The notes: a model not told the origin generated them from the letters alone. A stretch of 64,000 nucleotides of DNA from Phlebopus portentosus (GCA_037892935.1 JAYXKI010000015.1:682001-746000), one strand, 5' to 3'; shown: positions 12,192 through 24,850, counted from the first letter of the stretch. Translations and numbers: made by a program.

Positions 12192-14498
12192 CTACCTCCT
12201 CCGCCTTTTCTTCTTTGGTCTAGCGCTCTCGACTTTTCCGGCTGTCTTTCGCGTGGCCCGGTCAGCATCATCGACAACATCTGCAGGTGGTAGGCTATAA
12301 AGAGGATACGGAGGTGGTGGAGCTGCACCTGGTGTGGTACCTACAGCTCGTTTCTTCGACCTTGATTCTGAATCTTGAGATCGAGATTGGACGGCCGGCG
12401 CGGAATTCGGCATCTCTCGTGGTAATGCTGATCCGGACGGTGACGTAGATATCGTCGAGGCATTGGGAGGCGTCTGATGAGACTGAGTCGAAAGAGTGGT
12501 TGATTCACTTATATGTGGTTCTTGAACATCGTGCAGAATATCTTTTAAGGTCAAACTTGAGCGTCGAGTCACCCCCAGCTCTTCACCAGCGACGACATCT
12601 TTCCTTGCTTCGTTCTGAGAAACAGCCGTGTCATCTGCCTTCTCTAAGGAGGAACGGCTCCCAAGACCATCCGAACGCAACTCCGAGACGTGGAAACTAG
12701 GCGTATCCGGCGACGGCTGCTGCCTCACTTCCGTCTTTTGTTCCATGACAACTCCTTTCGCTTCATCCCTCCTCTGTTTCCGATCCTCATCCGCCGAAGG
12801 GTCGGAGATCGCACCCAAAAGCAAATTGTCGTGACGTGAAATAGGCACGTAATCAGAGCTTGAGCGACCGCCTCCAACGGCGTCGGGACGCGGTTGCAAA
12901 TGCGTGGAATGTGCCCCATCATGCCCGGATTCTTCGGCATGAGTTGTTGAATGAACTTGTCTCGAGGTAGATCTCTCATCTCCGAGAAGAGGAGCGCGAC
13001 TTCGTGCTCGTAGAGGCGGACTCAGGGATGCTTCGTTTGTGTGAGGCGGAGTTAAAGGGGCATCAAAGTGTCCTCCTTGAGTGTACGGAGGAGCTGAGCG
13101 GCGTCCGGGAGTCGACACTGGTGGCAGAGAAGGAGGAAAAGCATTCGGCAGGTGATGGTCCTGTAATGAATATGTACCGTCATCTTCATGTGCTATCTCC
13201 GCACCTCCAGGGTTGGGGCCGTCTAGTCGCGGCTGATGCACCGCGTAACGAGAAGCGGAGGTAGCAGGATAGAGGGCTTCAGCCGACGTTGAGCCTGTGC
13301 TCAGAGGAGGGCACGGGTATTCGTAGTGAACATGCGGTCCGACGGTGTGCGCAAGCTGACCTCGGACAGAGCTCTCTGCCCTCCACGCAGCTCTCGCCGC
13401 AGCTTCCGCGCCTAGCATCGCGCTCCCAAACCGTTCCATATACGGACCAGTCCTATATATATCGATGGCTTGTGGAGTAGCGCTTACATGCGGAAGTGGT
13501 GGGATCCCAGTGCTAACGCGATGTCCACCTTGCATAAAAGTATGTGAAGGCTCCGGCTCCGCCGCCCAAGAGTTTGCAGGGAGGTGGATACGATCGGTGC
13601 TATCAAATTGTAGAGGCGGGAGTGGTGCCGGCGCGCGGGTTGAGTGATTGCGGTAGTGCCGGCGCATGTTACTTGATACGTTGAATGTCCTCCCGCATAA
13701 TGGGAAGGGACATACATAAGCTAAGCAGCCAAGAAAGTCGCTCATTAGCAAGACAAACGAAGGCAGAAGACAGAATACGATTCGACGGGAGAATGACCAT
13801 CAAAACAGACATAGCCCGACGATCATCGGTTTCATGTCAATCACTCGGCAAGGCCGTGCGCAGGGACGGTAAGAAGGCGCCTCGCCAACAACATCGCGAA
13901 AGCAGCGTCCGTCAAAGAAGGAAAAGGATAAACAGAAGAAATATCAACGGCAATCAAACTCACGTTTGGCGCCAGTGTGTGTATTGGCGTGGATTCTTAG
14001 ACTGCTAGGTCTGTTAAATCCTTTCCCACATGTCTTGCAGTTGTGCTTTTTGACACGATCATTGCTTCCACTGGACTCCTCTCTGCCGTGGTCGAGTGCA
14101 TCGTTGATCCCATCGTCGCTCCAGTATGGGTCGATAGGGTCGTTTTGACCGTTGTCAGAAACCTGAAGGGACGGCCCATCAAAGATGAATCTGGTCCTGT
14201 CCAAGTCACTCAGGGCCAAGCTTCCACCAATATTCGGGTCCCGACGAACCGAGTGCGATGGATCCGACGCGGAGGCCTGGCCGTAAGCAGCATGAGTGGA
14301 GTGTGATGAAAATCGTTCTTGTTGAGTCTGGTGGCTTGAGAAAGAGGCCGAATTACCCTGAGAATATAGGGGTTGGGACGGGAGAAAGGTCGCGGAGGTT
14401 GGAGGCGGCGGCGGCGGCACGAAATAGTTGCCCGTCGATGGCGCAACGCCGTAAAATAGATGGTCGGGAAGAAGGTCCTTCAGACTTGGAAGGGCCAT
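12192..14498 (-). CDS. C2H2 zinc-finger transcription regulator with two linked fingers
   Basis: Exon 1 is 14498-13964 and exon 2 is 13720-12192, separated by a 243-nt intron with GTGAGT donor, CTAAT branch-like site and TTAG acceptor; the product is 687 residues. The start MALPSLKDLL follows a long CT-rich leader; an upstream in-frame extension exists but looks non-coding. Two fingers are joined by a TGAKPY linker made at the splice junction: C154-x2-C157-x12-H170-x3-H174 and C182-x4-C187-x12-H200-x3-H204. The spacing and the FNRPSSLRIH and FNVSSNMRRH cores match a widespread basidiomycete regulator family. The long C-terminal part is Ser/Pro/His-rich and ends in a basic KKKRRRR tail that may aid nuclear import or DNA contact. 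Target genes cannot be inferred. Confidence 0.88.
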
Positions 14499-15602
14499 TG
14501 GTGGGGAGAAGGAGGTGGTGGTGGGAGAAGAGGAAGGGAGGAGATGTTCAATCAAGTGTAACTCTTCAAAGGATTGGCGCTGATTATATTCGTCTCTGGC
14601 CGAGAACAGCCGCCAGTTGCTGTGTTCAGTAACAGGATCAGGCACATCAGTTCGATGGATCGTCGTCGCAAATCGTAGCTCCACGCTAAAAACTTTGAAT
14701 ATCCTTTCTGGACCACCTTTCCGATCAGCGCGTTTCGAGGGTGAAAAAATTTCTCGATATCGTCCTCTGTCTTCTCTGACTGAATTTAATTCTTTCCATT
14801 GAAAGAAATTCAAGGATCGTTCTTTCATGAGGACAGTCTTTTTCGTCGCGGTTGATGAAATTCTGAGCGAGCCAAGCGCCGTAGAAGTCCGGACGGATGA
14901 AGTTCTGGTTGATTCTCCCGGTGATCCACGATGACGATCATCCAGGTCAAGGTTCGCACATTCACGTGCCTCACGGTCCACCCGCGTTACTCAGAGCCTA
15001 GATTCGTCGACTAGGGGTATTAACGCCGCCAACAAATTTACAAACCAACCTTTCCGGCAGGTGCCTCACCTGCCACGGTAGTTCCTCAAGAAACAAAAGG
15101 AACCTTTCGTGTCTCCGTCCGCGGATCCGAAAAAGCGAACTTTCATTCCCGCTTTTCGCAGAAGCAAAGCACCTGGAAACCAGGGTCACCAACAGCCCGC
15201 AGAATACAATTCCAATTCGAAGTTCAGAATCTAATGACAAATTGGCCGTCTAGCTTTGCTTACAACTGTGTTTCGTCGTCTACTGGTCCGCATTGTGGTG
15301 CAAGGTGCGCATCATTCCTACTCACGCCCCTGATTTCGCAGTGCCTTCGTTTTACTTCCGTTCGCAAACTTAGCTTCTTATAGTATGTCATATTGTAGAT
15401 GTGCTATTCTTGGATTTGTGTTTCCATGCCAGTTTTCCTTCGTTTGTTCGCTTTCCGACTTTCTTGAACTGGACACAGATTTGACTTTGTCCATGTTCTC
15501 GCTTTTCTTTTCATTATGAAAGTTGCTCAAGATGTTGCGCTGACCTTCGTCCTCACTGGCTCAGAATACCGGTGGTGCACACCGAGCTCATGCTGGTAAG
15601 CC
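14499..15602. other. Upstream region of the C2H2 regulator
   Basis: On the minus strand this begins with a CT-rich leader (about 14499-14545) and then the presumed promoter. The open frame that continues upstream of the chosen start has no domain. Nothing else is recognised as far as 15.6 kb. Confidence 0.4.
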
Positions 15603-15866
15603 TCACGCTTCTAGAAGTATCTCCGAATAACGAAGGTTTCCTAGTTCCAGGGGAGTCCGTTGCTTGCGTCGGACCACGCTCCTCGGCATGGAGAAATGGA
15701 AGCGCACCGTATATTTCGCTTGCGGATCGTAGAAGCCTGGACGGAAGTGGTTCGCAAATGATAGCAAATGGTTAGCATCGATCCAGGTGCTCTCTGGCAT
15801 CTCCATAAGCGGGCTGGTACCGATTTCTTCTCTTTTGTTAAGATTGATCGTATCGATGGCTAGGCG
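15603..15866 (-). CDS. Hypothetical protein, partial exon
   Basis: A minus-strand frame from about 15866 to the TGA at 15605-15603 reads as convincing protein, with segments such as TWIDANHLLSFANHFRPGFY and a dibasic VVRRKQR. It may start after an AAG acceptor near 15866 and may leave through a GTGAGG donor overlapping its TGA, so this is probably one exon of a longer gene. I could not place the neighbouring exons; the sequence up to about 16.06 kb on this strand contains broken protein-like pieces. No family is recognised. Confidence 0.3.
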   Translation of the reverse strand, partial: RLAIDTINLNKREEIGTSPLMEMPESTWIDANHLLSFANHFRPGFYDPQAKYTVRFHFSMPRSVVRRKQRTPLELGNLRYSEILLEA

Positions 15867-16459
15867 AATTTCTATTCCCTTACCTACTGTGCCTCAGTTC
15901 TTCCCAGCCGCGATGGAATTAGTGGTAATGGCACGAGCTCGCCTTATCGCCATCCGTCGCTTCGATGAAAATTACACGATTGCAACGTCTATACGATGCC
16001 TGACAACTTGTGATCAGGTAATCGAATCCGGAAGAGCTTACTTTCGACCCTCTCGGTATGTGTAAGTTTTCACTGAATAGCAAACGTGATGCTCTTTACT
16101 GACCTGGGTCTAGGTACCGGAAAAATAATTCAGCATATCTTTCTCGATCATGTCTCGCAATTCCACCTCATCTTGAATCAGAAAGCAAGGTGTGAAGATC
16201 AGTCCTGTAATCTATATATATATTGATTCGTAACCATGGTCTAATTGTTAGGTCTCACTTCTCCATTTATCACTTCTCCGAACCCGACGATATGAAGTGC
16301 GCGCATAGGTCGGATGTACAGTAAAATGAAATGGTCTACGAATGGATGATAAGTTCTTCTATTCGGCTCAGGATCTCAATGTCATTGTAAGTAAATTAGC
16401 GCTCGCTATTTCTGACTGCTCGAACGCTTCCGCGAGGTGTTGCGACCTTATACGCGTCC

Positions 16460-17640
16460 TAGATCTTGTCTTCGTGCTTCTTCACCCTTTCCTTGATTTC
16501 GAGTTTTTCCAACGTTATGTTTGTCACGCGGACATCGAGGTTTTGCTCAGCCTTTCTGCTTTCTCGGAACGATTTTGCGTAGCCTCTCTGATCTCCTTGA
16601 CGGTGAAGTCAAACTTCTTGGTAGCATGCGACGAGGAGTGGTATGCATCACACATATCCTTTTGGACGTCCTCGATCTTGTGCAAGTAAGATAATATCTG
16701 TGCTGCTGCATTACCACCGTTCTTGAACCAAACGTTCAGCGCTGCACGGTAGGCGTTAACCAAGTCGTCGTTTCTGACTTCGGTTTAGCTGGCTCGCTGT
16801 GTCTTTGTTGGCCGTTCAGGTAGTGTGTGGCTTCTTTGGTTAGCTTTCTTCTGGGGTTCCTCATCGGGAGTTTTACTTGACAATGAAGCTCTTTGAATCT
16901 CAGTAGTCGCTTCCTGTAAGCACCGCAGTACCTTTACCTCCGCCTGACGCCAGTGCTTTATCTCATTGATCTTCCCTTCAACTTCCTGGATCTTTGACTC
17001 CAAGTACTGGTGTGGCTGGAGATCCTCTCGGGGCTCAGGCTGCTCCTCCTTGATATTGTAATGCTCATCGTATATGTCATTAAGTGCTTTGTACGCTTCT
17101 TTCAGCTCGTCCTTGGGTCCTGAGGCTTCCGTTTCGTCTTTTATCTGTTGCCTGATACTTGCTTTATAATCTTCGTACGTTCCCCTCATGTCACCAAGAC
17201 AGCCGTCGTTTTGCGCACGCTGTTTGACCCTCTTCAGGTCATCATCGGCTTTATTAATACTGCTCTCAAGGCTAGCATAGATGCGACATATTATAGGCAA
17301 TGCATTCCTGACCTTTTTCCAGTGAGGCTTGCACTTTTTGAGGAGCTCACCTCAACCACTGAACCAAAGAGTAAGAGTTGAATCGAGACGCTTCAAGAAT
17401 GCCTTGCTCCATTCATGTAGTCATCGTTCAGTGGTCCATCTTATTAAAAAAGGGTGTACATTGTGCGTATCGTGTATTGCATCTTCGCACATCTTCGAGT
17501 CAGGTTTTGCTGCTTTGCAGTGTTCAGCTATCTTCGTGAATTCATCGTCCGTGCTTTTCTTCAGCCTCTTTGATAAGCTGCATATATGTTTCAAGTCTCG
17601 GACAAAGGGCTCCGACCACCTGAAGTTATCAAGTAGTCGT
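16460..17640 (-). CDS. Hypothetical coiled-coil protein, gene model uncertain
   Basis: Blocks in order on the minus strand: about 17614-17460 (WSEPFVRDLK...IHDTHN, then a GT donor), about 17408-17350, 17275-16785 (171 codons, strongly charged and helical, rich in E, K, Q and R) and 16763-16524 (another helical block containing VWFKNGGNAAAQ). GT/AG introns can join the first three in phase, and a GTAAAA donor near 16863 can bridge to the last. Near 16541-16560 the helical reading moves to another frame (NLDVRVTNITLEKLEIKE...), suggesting a one-base frameshift or an unseen intron, after which it runs to a TAG at about 16460. The composition suggests a coiled coil, but I recognise no family. Either a decayed gene or a real gene with a wrong model is possible. 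Confidence 0.38.
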
Positions 17641-18834
17641 CATCTGGTCTTTCCCTAGTCTTCTGTAAGTGTCTCGTTCCGTTGGTTCGAATGCACTGCT
17701 GGTCTGGAGTTGTTGTGTTTTGTTGCCATTGTCGCTAGGTGCCAATCGGATCTCCGAGAGAAATAGAACTGTAAGGATTTTGCGTGGTTATCTTGTCGAC
17801 AGGACGATTTTTTATTGCATCGCACCCGGCACATTGCGTTGCGGACATGTTGCGCCATTTGTATGATACTGCATGCTTACCCGAGGCGGTCTGCAGCCCT
17901 GTCAATATCATCGGATCTAGCCATATGAAGAGGAATGTTACGTTACAACGGCCGCAATCTGCACGTCGGAGTTTCTCTGAAGCGGGGACACGAAGAGCAA
18001 ACCTCCAGAAATGGACTTAGGATATCGATGATGGAGATGATGAGGCAAAGAGACCGACGCTTGGGCCGAAACGACCATCTTTAAATCCGGCACAGGCTGG
18101 TTCATGCTGTCGAAGTACATCCAGCAAGGCGGCATGAACTCTGGAAAAAATGCGCAGATTCCTTCATAAGCTTGCCACAATACCAAATAGCAGAAGAGAA
18201 GCCCACTCTCCACCCGCAATTAAAATAAAAGAGATGCGACACGTAGAAGATATGCACTCCAACTGTCGGAAGAGAAGTTCAGATTGAAGACAGCAAAGTG
18301 CGAGTGCAAACCAGAAAACTTTTACCACGATCACCCATGCAGTCAGAATTCATTTCATCCCTAAGCGAGTCAGACCCAAAAATTACCATGGATTACGATC
18401 GGAGACGATCGATGGCAAGTCACAATCTGAAAGGCTATATGTAATGAATTTGAAGAGACTGAGAAAGACTTGTTTCGGAAGTATCCATGCGTCTCCTCTT
18501 CGACCAACTGATGAACAAGGCAAGCTTATTAGTCCCGTCAGTTCGAAGTGGCTGCCGTTGATACCTCATTTCAGTGAGAAGTGTAGTGAATATTCGGACA
18601 TGATGGCGAAGACTGAGCATATAACGTCACCTCAATCAATAGACGTGTCTGTGGCGTGGGATCTTGAGAGAACACGTACGCGAATCAGTCGCGCAAGCCC
18701 AGACGTTGCCTCCAACAAGTTACTATTGCAGAATGCTAACTGGTTCTATTATTTCTTGTTTCTGATGTTTGCAAACATGTCTCTTATCGACATAGAAAGC
18801 CAGCATGATCCAGCTGTGCGTGACAGTAATGCAT
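17641..18834. other. Intergenic left of the tandem array
   Basis: No supported gene. A 93-codon minus-strand frame (18219-17938) and a plus-strand frame (18444-18884) have somewhat protein-like composition, but neither has splice structure or motifs, and the second runs into array spacer sequence. Similarity to the array spacers begins at about 18835. Confidence 0.35.
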
Positions 18835-20526
18835 CAGACGCTCTCGTGACCGCGTTTCTCCTGTTTCTGCGACGACCTAAATGATGTCGGAACGTTGAAA
18901 TGACCAGGCTTTCGTTTCTCAGCATTCAACCCAGGAGGCCGGTTCAAGTATCCGATGTACAGCTGTACAGAAAGCGTAAGTCACTGAGTTTTTTTGAGCA
19001 ATTTCTTTACGAAAACTGGCCGATGTCACTTGAGCAGGTCTTGTGTTGGAACTCGGTTCGTCGAACTGACATGACCAAGGTCGTTGGAGCTCTGCAATGG
19101 ATCTCTGTAGTGTGGGGAGCATCCGAATCGACTGACGATCCCGTATCCTTCATGCGAAAATTAAGCTGCTGGTGCTGGCAAGCTTGACGAATGCAGACAA
19201 CCTCAAGAGCGTAAATATTTGGATACCACTGTTAGTATCGATTACAGTCTGAAGGCTTCTGTCGATAGAGAAGAATTTGTCTTCCTTGTGAGTCCATCAT
19301 TGGACATCTTTCAATAGTTCGATGTATTCATATTCGGAAATTGAAGTTAACACTCGTTCTGTGAGGAAAGCTGAAGCATACGAGCCAGTGGAAGAGTCGA
19401 CCTTCCCGAGAGTGATCGCGATAGATCAGGTCTCGCCGCAACGACACTCTTTGGTCGCTCGTACTTTCTCTCCTGTGCGTATATACTACACCGGGGTATA
19501 GTTTCAAAGCAATACCTCCATAGACCAACCATTCATGAGACGCACGAGAGCAATGACCAGGATTTATGGTTGGACATAAGCAAAATCGTAATATTGCGTG
19601 ACAGACGAAAACCTGCGGAATCCGCCTAAAAACATAGGATAAAATGAGGAGCTGGTCTTTCCGTAGATTCTTACCGAACCTGCGTCCGAGGTAGACAGTC
19701 GCATAATTACCGGATGGGATATTGATGAGCATGCTGGTTCGCTCTGTCGCCCCCCACGCCCGAGAAAGCAACAAAGGAGAGACCTCCAACCTGTACAGTT
19801 CACCGCCTGATAATGACGCGTATGGCCTTGTCGGAGCTCTGCCGCATCGATGATGTTCGACCTGTGTTTTGTTGGTCCAGATACGATGCGGTTCGGCAGC
19901 CGCGATTTTACAAAGAGCAGGTAACGAGAGAAGCAGATAGAGTGCATCATCCCATCTTCCTTTCATCTACTGACATACATCGCCTTGCTTTTCTAGAAGC
20001 CTATGGGGCCGCAGTGAATACACGAAGCTATCAAACACGTTGAGGCCCTCGTTCTCGAAGGAAGCACTGTCTCGAACCCTCGATCGCAATTCTTGCCCCG
20101 GAGAATGATTGTCACGCGTCTGTCACCAAAGCGCGTCAAAGCGAGCCAAGACTGTCAGCTTGGACCGGGAAGAATGGTTGAGATCGATTCAAAAGGGAAT
20201 ATGGGTCCAACGTCGACCGATGAATCGGTCTATGCATGGGCCTAAGCACATCTTATGACTCGCCGGGTGAATTCAAGCCGGTGCGACTCGCAAACCGCAT
20301 CAACAGAAATCAAGCGCGGGAAATGAGGGACATATTGGTAGACTAAGTCCTCGAGTTGGTTCAAAAGGCATTCCATATTTGGACGCGTACGAGCGTTAAA
20401 ATCGCACATTCTAATCCACACCCTCCCTTTCTCTTCAACCACACCCTACCGCGTCGATTTCCAGTCCCCGCAACCCCTTCTCGACTCCATATCCCCTTCC
20501 AACACTTACATCAAAGCACTGTGAAG
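18835..20526 (+). repeat. Partial array spacer upstream of copy A
   Basis: It begins at the CTCGTGACCGCGTTTCT block and lacks the 3'-module part of full spacers. The last 500 bp are the gene-proximal module, nearly identical before copies A, D and E. Inside it lie ACGCGT (20383-20388), TTAAAA (20396-20401, about 130 bp before the ATG) and a pyrimidine-rich leader (about 20410-20440 onward). This module is the likely promoter. Corresponding modules precede 24851, 29038, 33781, 38301 and 42725. Confidence 0.7.
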
Positions 20527-22443
20527 ATGTTCAGACAATTCCAGTTTGATAATACTGCCTTCCCCTCTACCAAAAGGGCAAATTCCTTTGTGGAGCGTGT
20601 GGCTACACAGTGAGTATCCACATCTTCCCCCGCCCCTACCGACTGTCTTCTGCATCCTAGTCTCTTGCTGACCATGAGACAGTCATACGATGTCCGCATT
20701 GCACTCAAGCCACGATGTCGTCGATACGAGCGACGCGTTCGGTGCATTTGGCGCGTTTGACGCCTCCTTTGACGACGACATGGAACTTAGGCTCTTCGAA
20801 TACCTTTACGACGCTGGTTCCCGTCCTTCTAACACCGTCGACGAGTCGGTTGATAACGGTGCAACTAATAATGATTATACCAAAGGAAGGTGAGTAGCTA
20901 ATGTTCCCTTCTCTCATGTGCACTGGACTAAGCCCATCGTCTCTAGCCACAACACACCCTCTAGCTCCACGTCTTGCACGCTCCCACTCCCGCCTCCTCA
21001 TCCATTCAACTCGCCCGTCGAGTCGTGCTACTGGGCCAGTTTAGGTCTGGCATCACCCGCGCGCGTTCCTTCCCCTCAGACCGCTGTCGAAGACTGCGAT
21101 GGACGCGCATCGTCCTCGAGTTCCGTCGCCAAACCAGATCCCTTCCTCATTCGCAGCGACCTGGCTCTTGGCGAGTTGCAGGTCGCCGAGAATCCATTCT
21201 CCGCCAAGCCCCTCCCTTCGATGGAGGATGCTCAAGGCGACGAGAAAGTCGTATCCGATAAAGAGGTGCACCTATGCCCATCCCCTTTGTGAGTAAATGA
21301 TTACGTCTGTCATACTAGTGCTGTCTACTCAACGTCGCTTATAGAGCTGTTTCTAATTCTTCCGAATCTACACGTGCGGATACTCCTTTTCCTAGGACTC
21401 CTTCGACCGAGCCTTGTGAAGCAAGTGGTACTATTCCTCGTCGCATCGAAGCTGCTGGATCAAGTGTGGGAGCACCGGCATCACCAAATGGACTACTCGA
21501 CGTTGGTCCTCTTCTAGACAGGAAGACATCTCCGTCCGAGTGCGCCCCGGGTGACACGTCGCCCGAAGTAAAAGAGGAGGATCTAGAGGAAGTGTTTCCT
21601 GCTGCTGATGCAGAACTCGTTGCTCCGGCGCTAACGTCTGATACTTCGTCACTTACGCGGGCAAACACTGCGGCTGCCCCAGAAGATTCTGCTCCCGTTC
21701 CCAAGGAAGAGCCCGTCGTTCTTGAAGTGACGCCGAATGTTCCATCCCCTTCTTTGAGCGGATCTACAAACGCTCAGGGGCCTCATGCTCTTCCTGTGTC
21801 CCAAGATACCCCGCCGTCAAGAAAGAGGAAGAGGGTTGCCAAAGCGCACGCGGCACATGAGCTACGGGCGCTCTCGACTTTGCCGCCGGAGCGTAAGAAA
21901 TTCTCCCTACCAGTCCGCGCGGGCCGAGCCAGCAAAACTGGCACAAATAAAGTCCGGAACATCCAGTTGGAATCAGAATCGTGCTGCCACCTGGCCGGTA
22001 ATGACGGCTTTTGTCAGTTTCGAGTCTCGGCGGACGGGAGAAGGAAGTGCATGGCGGAGCTACCTAAGGATGACAAGGCGGCCCGGGCACACCTGGCTAC
22101 GCATACTGACGCGCTCGGCTGGCGGGAGTATTCCCGACGACATCCGGACTGGAAACCGACCTGCCCATGGTGTAACGAATCGCGAACCAAGTTTGAACAA
22201 CTGACACGGCACATTCTGGACACTCACTTGCTCATGTTCATGGAGTGGTGCCCTTGTGGGGGTACAAACAGTCGTTCAAATCACAAGCCAAACACAGTCC
22301 GGCACATATATTCCGATGTCCATAAGGCTTACCTGCAACAACAGGCTGATTTGAGAGCAATAAAGAAAGAGGACGCGGACGATGGGCAGGAGGAGTTCGT
22401 ACAGGGCTCGAGCAAGGGGACTAAACGGCGGCGTCGAGGGTAG
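20527..22443 (+). CDS. Tandem zinc-finger family, copy A (intact)
   Basis: Exons 20527-20609, 20683-20889, 20947-21288 and 21345-22443 give 576 residues; all three introns (56-73 nt) are phase 2 with GTGAGT donors. Residues 28-370 are acidic, Ser/Pro-rich and low-complexity, with repeated FGAFGAF near residue 48 and a conserved block around SPVESCYW. A basic cluster SRKRKRVAK (about 369-377) looks like a nuclear localisation signal. The C-terminal 170 residues are Cys/His-rich: a CCH...C...C...AHLATH block from C424, a classical finger C484-x2-C487-x12-H500-x4-H505, and a CPCGG...H...H block from C513, then a basic tail GTKRRRR. I recognise no named family. A nuclear, nucleic-acid-binding role is inferred only from the motifs. 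Translation is unbroken. Confidence 0.85.
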
Positions 22444-24850
22444 TTGGACTGTTATCGTTTTTATTGATATTGCTGTGCTGTGAGCCTGCTGGCTCTTGGG
22501 TGGCTCATAGTGTTGTCGCTCTATTTATTCTTATCTATATTCTACTCGTTTTCTTTTTGTTATCGATTCTTGCTGTGTTGTTGTTTGTATAGTAGATAGC
22601 AAGGGATGTACAATGAAGCAATGTCGCGTCATAATTTTGAAGAGTGGTGGTTGAAGAGGCTTCGGAAACTGTCTATTCTTCGAGTGATTGGCCGAGCACG
22701 AAATCAAGTCTCCTTGTGCGTTTCTGCTTCGCATTGAGGATTAAATTCCGCCCGACACAGTTTTCTTATGGATCCGGGTTTGCCGTCACTGTTTTAGCTA
22801 CCATCACCTCTCGGTACCAACGAACTTGGGCATCCGAAAAGCTGGATGTTTAGTGGAGGCTCGCTTTTATTGCACTAGTATATAGGAAGGTCCGATGCAA
22901 GTCCAGGCCATATCGGTATAGGCCAAAAGTATCATGCCGGGCCATTCTATCGTTACATGAATACAGGAAATTAGCCACGCAGAGTCGAGCCAATCGAACT
23001 CATCGATAGGGATACAAAGCAGCGTACCGCCGCACCAATTGAACAACAGGATGCAAATTCGCGTTGTCAGTATAATTATTATTGAAATATAAGAGTCCAG
23101 GTTCTCTTCCAGCTGTCGAACTTTGGACACAAGTGATGATAGGGGTTGCGTAGAACCTCGTTCGAAAATTCGAGGTTGATTTTTCTGAGCCATATCGTCG
23201 TTTGGCGTATCGACAATTTCGTGGTTCAACAAGGCAGATTTGAATGGGTACGTACGGGTTTTCAAATTCCCCACGCCACAGGTCTCGTGATAATGACACG
23301 ACCCTTCTTGTCATTTGCACCCTGCAACATTGAGGCAGTTCCTCTCGTGATCGCGTTTCTGCTCTTTCTGCTGCGAGCTAAATGGTATCGAATCAATAAA
23401 GGTTTTCAGCTGAATGATGCAAAGACTCGAAGACTCCGATGCACGTAAGTGGACGAAAGCCGCGAGTCACTGAGTGTTTCGGAGCCATGTCTTCGCGGAA
23501 ACTGACCCACGCCTCTCCCGTGGGCATTAAGGTGAAGCTCAAGCGGTTGAACTGGTATGATCAAGAAAGAGGAAATTTCCCGAGGGACGTTGAAGTGCGC
23601 GGAGCTTGAGAGGCGATGGACGAACCCGTATCCACGCGGAAGTTATAGTGTCGGCCGGGTCGTCGAAGGCAGACGACTGCAAGGGAGAAAACGATTTGGT
23701 ACCTGCTTTGGCGCTGATTACGATTTGAAAGGGTTTCCATTGGCGAAGACCATCATTAGACCCTTGTGAGTGCAGGTTAAGGCGTCTTTGAATACCCCCG
23801 CTTATTCATACGCTCGATTCGCGTATTTTGCTCGCTTTGTAAAGAAAGGTGTAGCATGAAGCAGCTGATTCTGCGGGACGGGAAGGTGAGACTATCTTTC
23901 CCAAATGATTTCTATAAACCAAATGTTCAATCGCGAGACAGGTGCGGGCTGTTCGTGAAGCGCTTTTGGGAACATCGGCTCCATAAGCCCAAACGTACGT
24001 CCATAAGACAAGCAAAAGCGGAGTCTCGGATTCATGATCATAAAAAAATCAATCTATTGAACCTTCGCAATAACGTGTTGCGGCCGAACGTCGGCGAGTC
24101 CACCCTCAAAACAGGGCCTGGGTAAGGAACAGACATGCCGACTATTTCTCATCTGGATCCTTGCGCCATCAAGTAGTCACCGGATAGCATTACTGATGCA
24201 CATTCCGGTGCAACGTCTCGTTTCTCTCCTTATCATGGCTCTGCTGCGTCTCTAGTGCTCGACCTGTGTTTTGTTGGTCCACATACGATACACTCCAGCA
24301 ACCGTGTTTCCACGAAGGAGCAGGCGATGAAAGGAGTATGCAGAGAGGTTGCGGTTAGTGCGTCACCCCATCTTCATTTCATCTACTGGTATGCATCGCC
24401 TTTCTTTTCTAGAATATCTATGGGGCCACAGTGAATACACAAAGCTATCAAACACGTTGAGGCCCTCGTTCTCTAAGGAAGCACTGCCCTCGATCGCAAT
24501 TCTTGCCCTGGAGAATGATTGTCACGCGTCTGTCACCAAAGCGCGTCAAAGCGAGCCAAGGCTGTCAGCTTGGACCGGGAAGAATGGTTGAGATCGATTC
24601 AAAAGGGAATATGGGTCCAACATCGACCGATGAATCGGTTTATGCATAGGAGGTACATATTGGTAGACTAAGTACTCGAGTTGGTCCAAAAGGCATTCCA
24701 TATTTGGACGCGTACGAGGGTTAAAATCGCACATTCTAATCCACACCCTCCCTTTCTCTTCAACCACACTCTAACGCGTCGGTTTTCCACCCCGCAACCC
24801 GTTCTCGAGTCCATATTCTCGTCCACCACTTACATTGACGCATCCTAAAG
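22444..24850 (+). repeat. Array spacer A-B
   Basis: This holds the 3' module just after the stop (landmark GCTGTGCTGTGAGCCTG), middle spacer blocks and the gene-proximal promoter module before copy B. From the stop codon of A to about 24400 it is almost base-for-base the same as the spacer after copy E (40218 to about 42170), which points to a recent shared duplication or conversion. Small open frames in both strands are shared only because the DNA is shared. Confidence 0.75.

Noticed and set aside
13944..14981. Upstream extension of the C2H2 regulator to an ATG at 14981
   Set aside because: The extra 161 codons have no conserved features. The ATG at 14498 follows a CT-rich leader and starts with a typical MALPSLKDLL N-terminus.
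17938..18219. 93-codon minus-strand frame
   Set aside because: It reads plausibly but there are no splice sites, partner exons or recognisable domain.
18444..18884. 146-codon plus-strand frame
   Set aside because: It has borderline composition, its end runs into array spacer sequence and it has no start context or motif.
20242..20442. Minus-strand frame beginning MVEEKGRVWIRMCDFN, found before copies A, B, D and E
   Set aside because: It lies within the duplicated promoter module and is shared because the DNA is shared. It has no splice structure or motif, and its ends differ between copies.
23000..23320. Other small open frames inside the array spacers
   Set aside because: They are not kept in frame between diverged spacers and no recognisable protein text was found.
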